Assembly (NCBI GenBank): GCA_001579985.1
Contig: LRSR01006942.1
Coordinates: 1 to 21,967 of the forward strand
DNA from: Hypsibius dujardini
Lineage: Eukaryota; Tardigrada; Eutardigrada; Parachela; Hypsibiidae
Length of the DNA: 21,967 bases
Direction of reading: 5' to 3'
The notes below the pieces were generated by a model. The model was not told where the DNA came from, searched no databases, and saw nothing but the letters and a program-made list of their open reading frames with translations. The position numbers were made by a program, and so were the translations under genes. Below are positions 21,089-21,967 of the stretch, piece after piece (within the stretch, counting starts at the first letter, position 1; every line of letters starts with the position of its first letter).

Positions 21089-21160
21089 AAAACCAGGGAG
21101 ATTAACGAATTTGAAATAGCGAAATAAACGCTGCAAATAAGCGAACTTTGAATACCCTCA
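21089..21160 (-). repeat. Right inverted arm of the foldback element
   Basis: 72 nt, nearly perfect reverse complement of 20849-20920. Confidence 0.85.
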
Positions 21161-21242
21161 CTATCACTGGATTCAAAAGACGTCTCGACTCTCAGACTTG
21201 GAATCAAATTCGGGCAGCGAACTGTGATTGCATGTTCCGGGC

Positions 21243-21250
21243 CTATAAGT
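21243..21250 (+). promoter_or_regulatory. TATA-like box of PhzF-like gene 4
   Basis: TATAAGTA, about 100 nt before the ATG at 21343. This is a spacing similar to the TATAAAAG of copy 1. A candidate only. Confidence 0.4.
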
Positions 21251-21342
21251 AAAGTAAGAAAATAGATGCTTCCATTTGTTCCCCACATTTACGCGAGGAC
21301 TTGTTACAATTGGTGATATTCCTTTGGGCCTCCAACTTTCAG

Positions 21343-21967
21343 ATGGAACAACTTAAAGAGGTTACCTTTCCGGTCTACATGGTTGATGCGTTTGCCAGTG
21401 AAGCGCTGACCGGCAATCCAGCTGTCGTTTGCGTCCTGGAACCAGACACGGTAATTGCATTATACAAAATCAGGTTTTTAGTGCACCACATTGGGTAGCG
21501 GTGGAACCTAATTCTTTGGTGCGGGTATGTAGGAACTCAGTAGTGCGACTATGCAACACATCGCTGCGGAAATGAACCAAACGACGACCGCATTCATTCG
21601 TCCTTTTACAGCCCCAACTTTGTCCCTCGACAACAAGACCTTACCAAATAACGAGTTCAGCTTACGTTGGTTCACTCCGACCACGGAGACACCTCTTTGT
21701 GGCCATGCAACCCTGGCCTCGTCTGCCGTCATTTTCGAAATCAACCGTAAGGATGACCATCGACATTTATTGCCTAGGGAATGTGATTTATGTTTTGAAG
21801 CCAGGTTTATTAATTTGAAATAATTATTAAATACAAGTGAATTATTCACATCTGATGATGATTGAGTGGCGAATTAGGTCAAGCAGAAAGTATTAACAAA
21901 GCTTACATAACTGATATCTCCATGTGTTTAGTTTAATTTGCTGTATATTTTCAAAAGGCGCATTGCA
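21343..21967 (+). CDS. PhzF/PBLD-like protein, tandem copy 4 (3' end outside window)
   Basis: Two exons are visible: 21343-21450 and 21533-21746. An intron that opens with GTAAGG then runs off the window. The 107 complete residues start MEQLKEVTFPVYMVDAF and contain LTGNPAVVCVL, MNQTTTAFIR (Thr54 where the family has Glu), [19 protein letters not shown] and AVIFEIN. Exon lengths (108 and 214 nt) equal those of copy 3, so these two appear closest. The C-terminal lobe, with the ED.VCGSAH motif, would be encoded beyond the window end, so completeness cannot be judged. Confidence 0.88.

Larger units (their letters stand above)
20849..21160. mobile_element. Foldback/MITE-like element with 72-bp inverted arms
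   Basis: The left arm (20849-20920) and the reverse complement of the right arm (21089-21160) match at about 69 of 72 positions, starting TGAGGGTATT and ending CCCTGGTTTT. A 168-nt centre separates them and contains no open frame of note. Long inverted arms around a short non-coding centre are typical of miniature inverted-repeat or foldback elements. I could not see a convincing target duplication, so the outer ends may extend a few bases. It sits 182 nt before the ATG of copy 4. Confidence 0.75.

Noticed and set aside
1-21967. CRISPR arrays, rRNA, tRNA, prokaryotic operon signals
   Set aside because: None seen; the intron-rich animal-type gene structure makes prokaryotic features inapplicable, and no tRNA-like cloverleaf was noticed by eye.

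Overview
This looks like nuclear DNA from an invertebrate animal. Protein-coding genes are split by many short GT-AG introns, spacers are AT-rich, genes lie on both strands, and there are mobile-element remains. A Tlx/C15-type homeobox gene, a divergent rhodopsin-like receptor and a tandem PBLD/PhzF-like family point to a bilaterian. My guess is a panarthropod, perhaps a tardigrade, but nothing here fixes the phylum.

Layout: (1) 1-2135, plus strand: the 3' part of a T-cell-leukaemia homeobox (Tlx/C15/clawless) gene in five visible exons. (2) 2136-5602: a long gene-poor stretch with one possible piggyBac-like relic. (3) 5603-6834 (minus) and 7600-9076 (plus): a head-to-head pair of secreted low-complexity proteins, one Q/N/S/G-rich and one S/G/P/F-rich. 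They share a phase-1 intron just after the signal peptide and a similar FGN motif after it, so they look like ancient duplicates around a shared promoter region of about 0.8 kb. (4) 9077-11645: transposon-rich spacer with a probable non-autonomous element carrying GCCGCG-rich blocks inside 11-bp direct repeats. (5) 11646-13091: an intact three-exon seven-transmembrane receptor with a G-R-F triplet in place of D-R-Y. It is followed at about 13571-14421 by a decayed relative. (6) 15066 to the window end: four tandem same-strand PhzF/PBLD-like genes, the last cut off by the window. A foldback element sits between copies 3 and 4.

The most interesting system is the PhzF/PBLD array. All four copies keep the fold signatures (DAF..(A/T)(L/F)TGNPA, CGHAT) and the three complete ones keep ED.VCGSAH, yet in all four the position of the family's catalytic glutamate (SETAF in relatives) is Val or Thr (MNQTVTAF / (M/V)NQTTTAF). 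This suggests an expanded set of pseudoenzymes or enzymes with changed chemistry. The secreted low-complexity pair is the second point of interest: one member contains three diverged copies of an approximately 55-residue unit.

All exon boundaries were read by eye from splice signals, frame and similarity between copies. No search was run.
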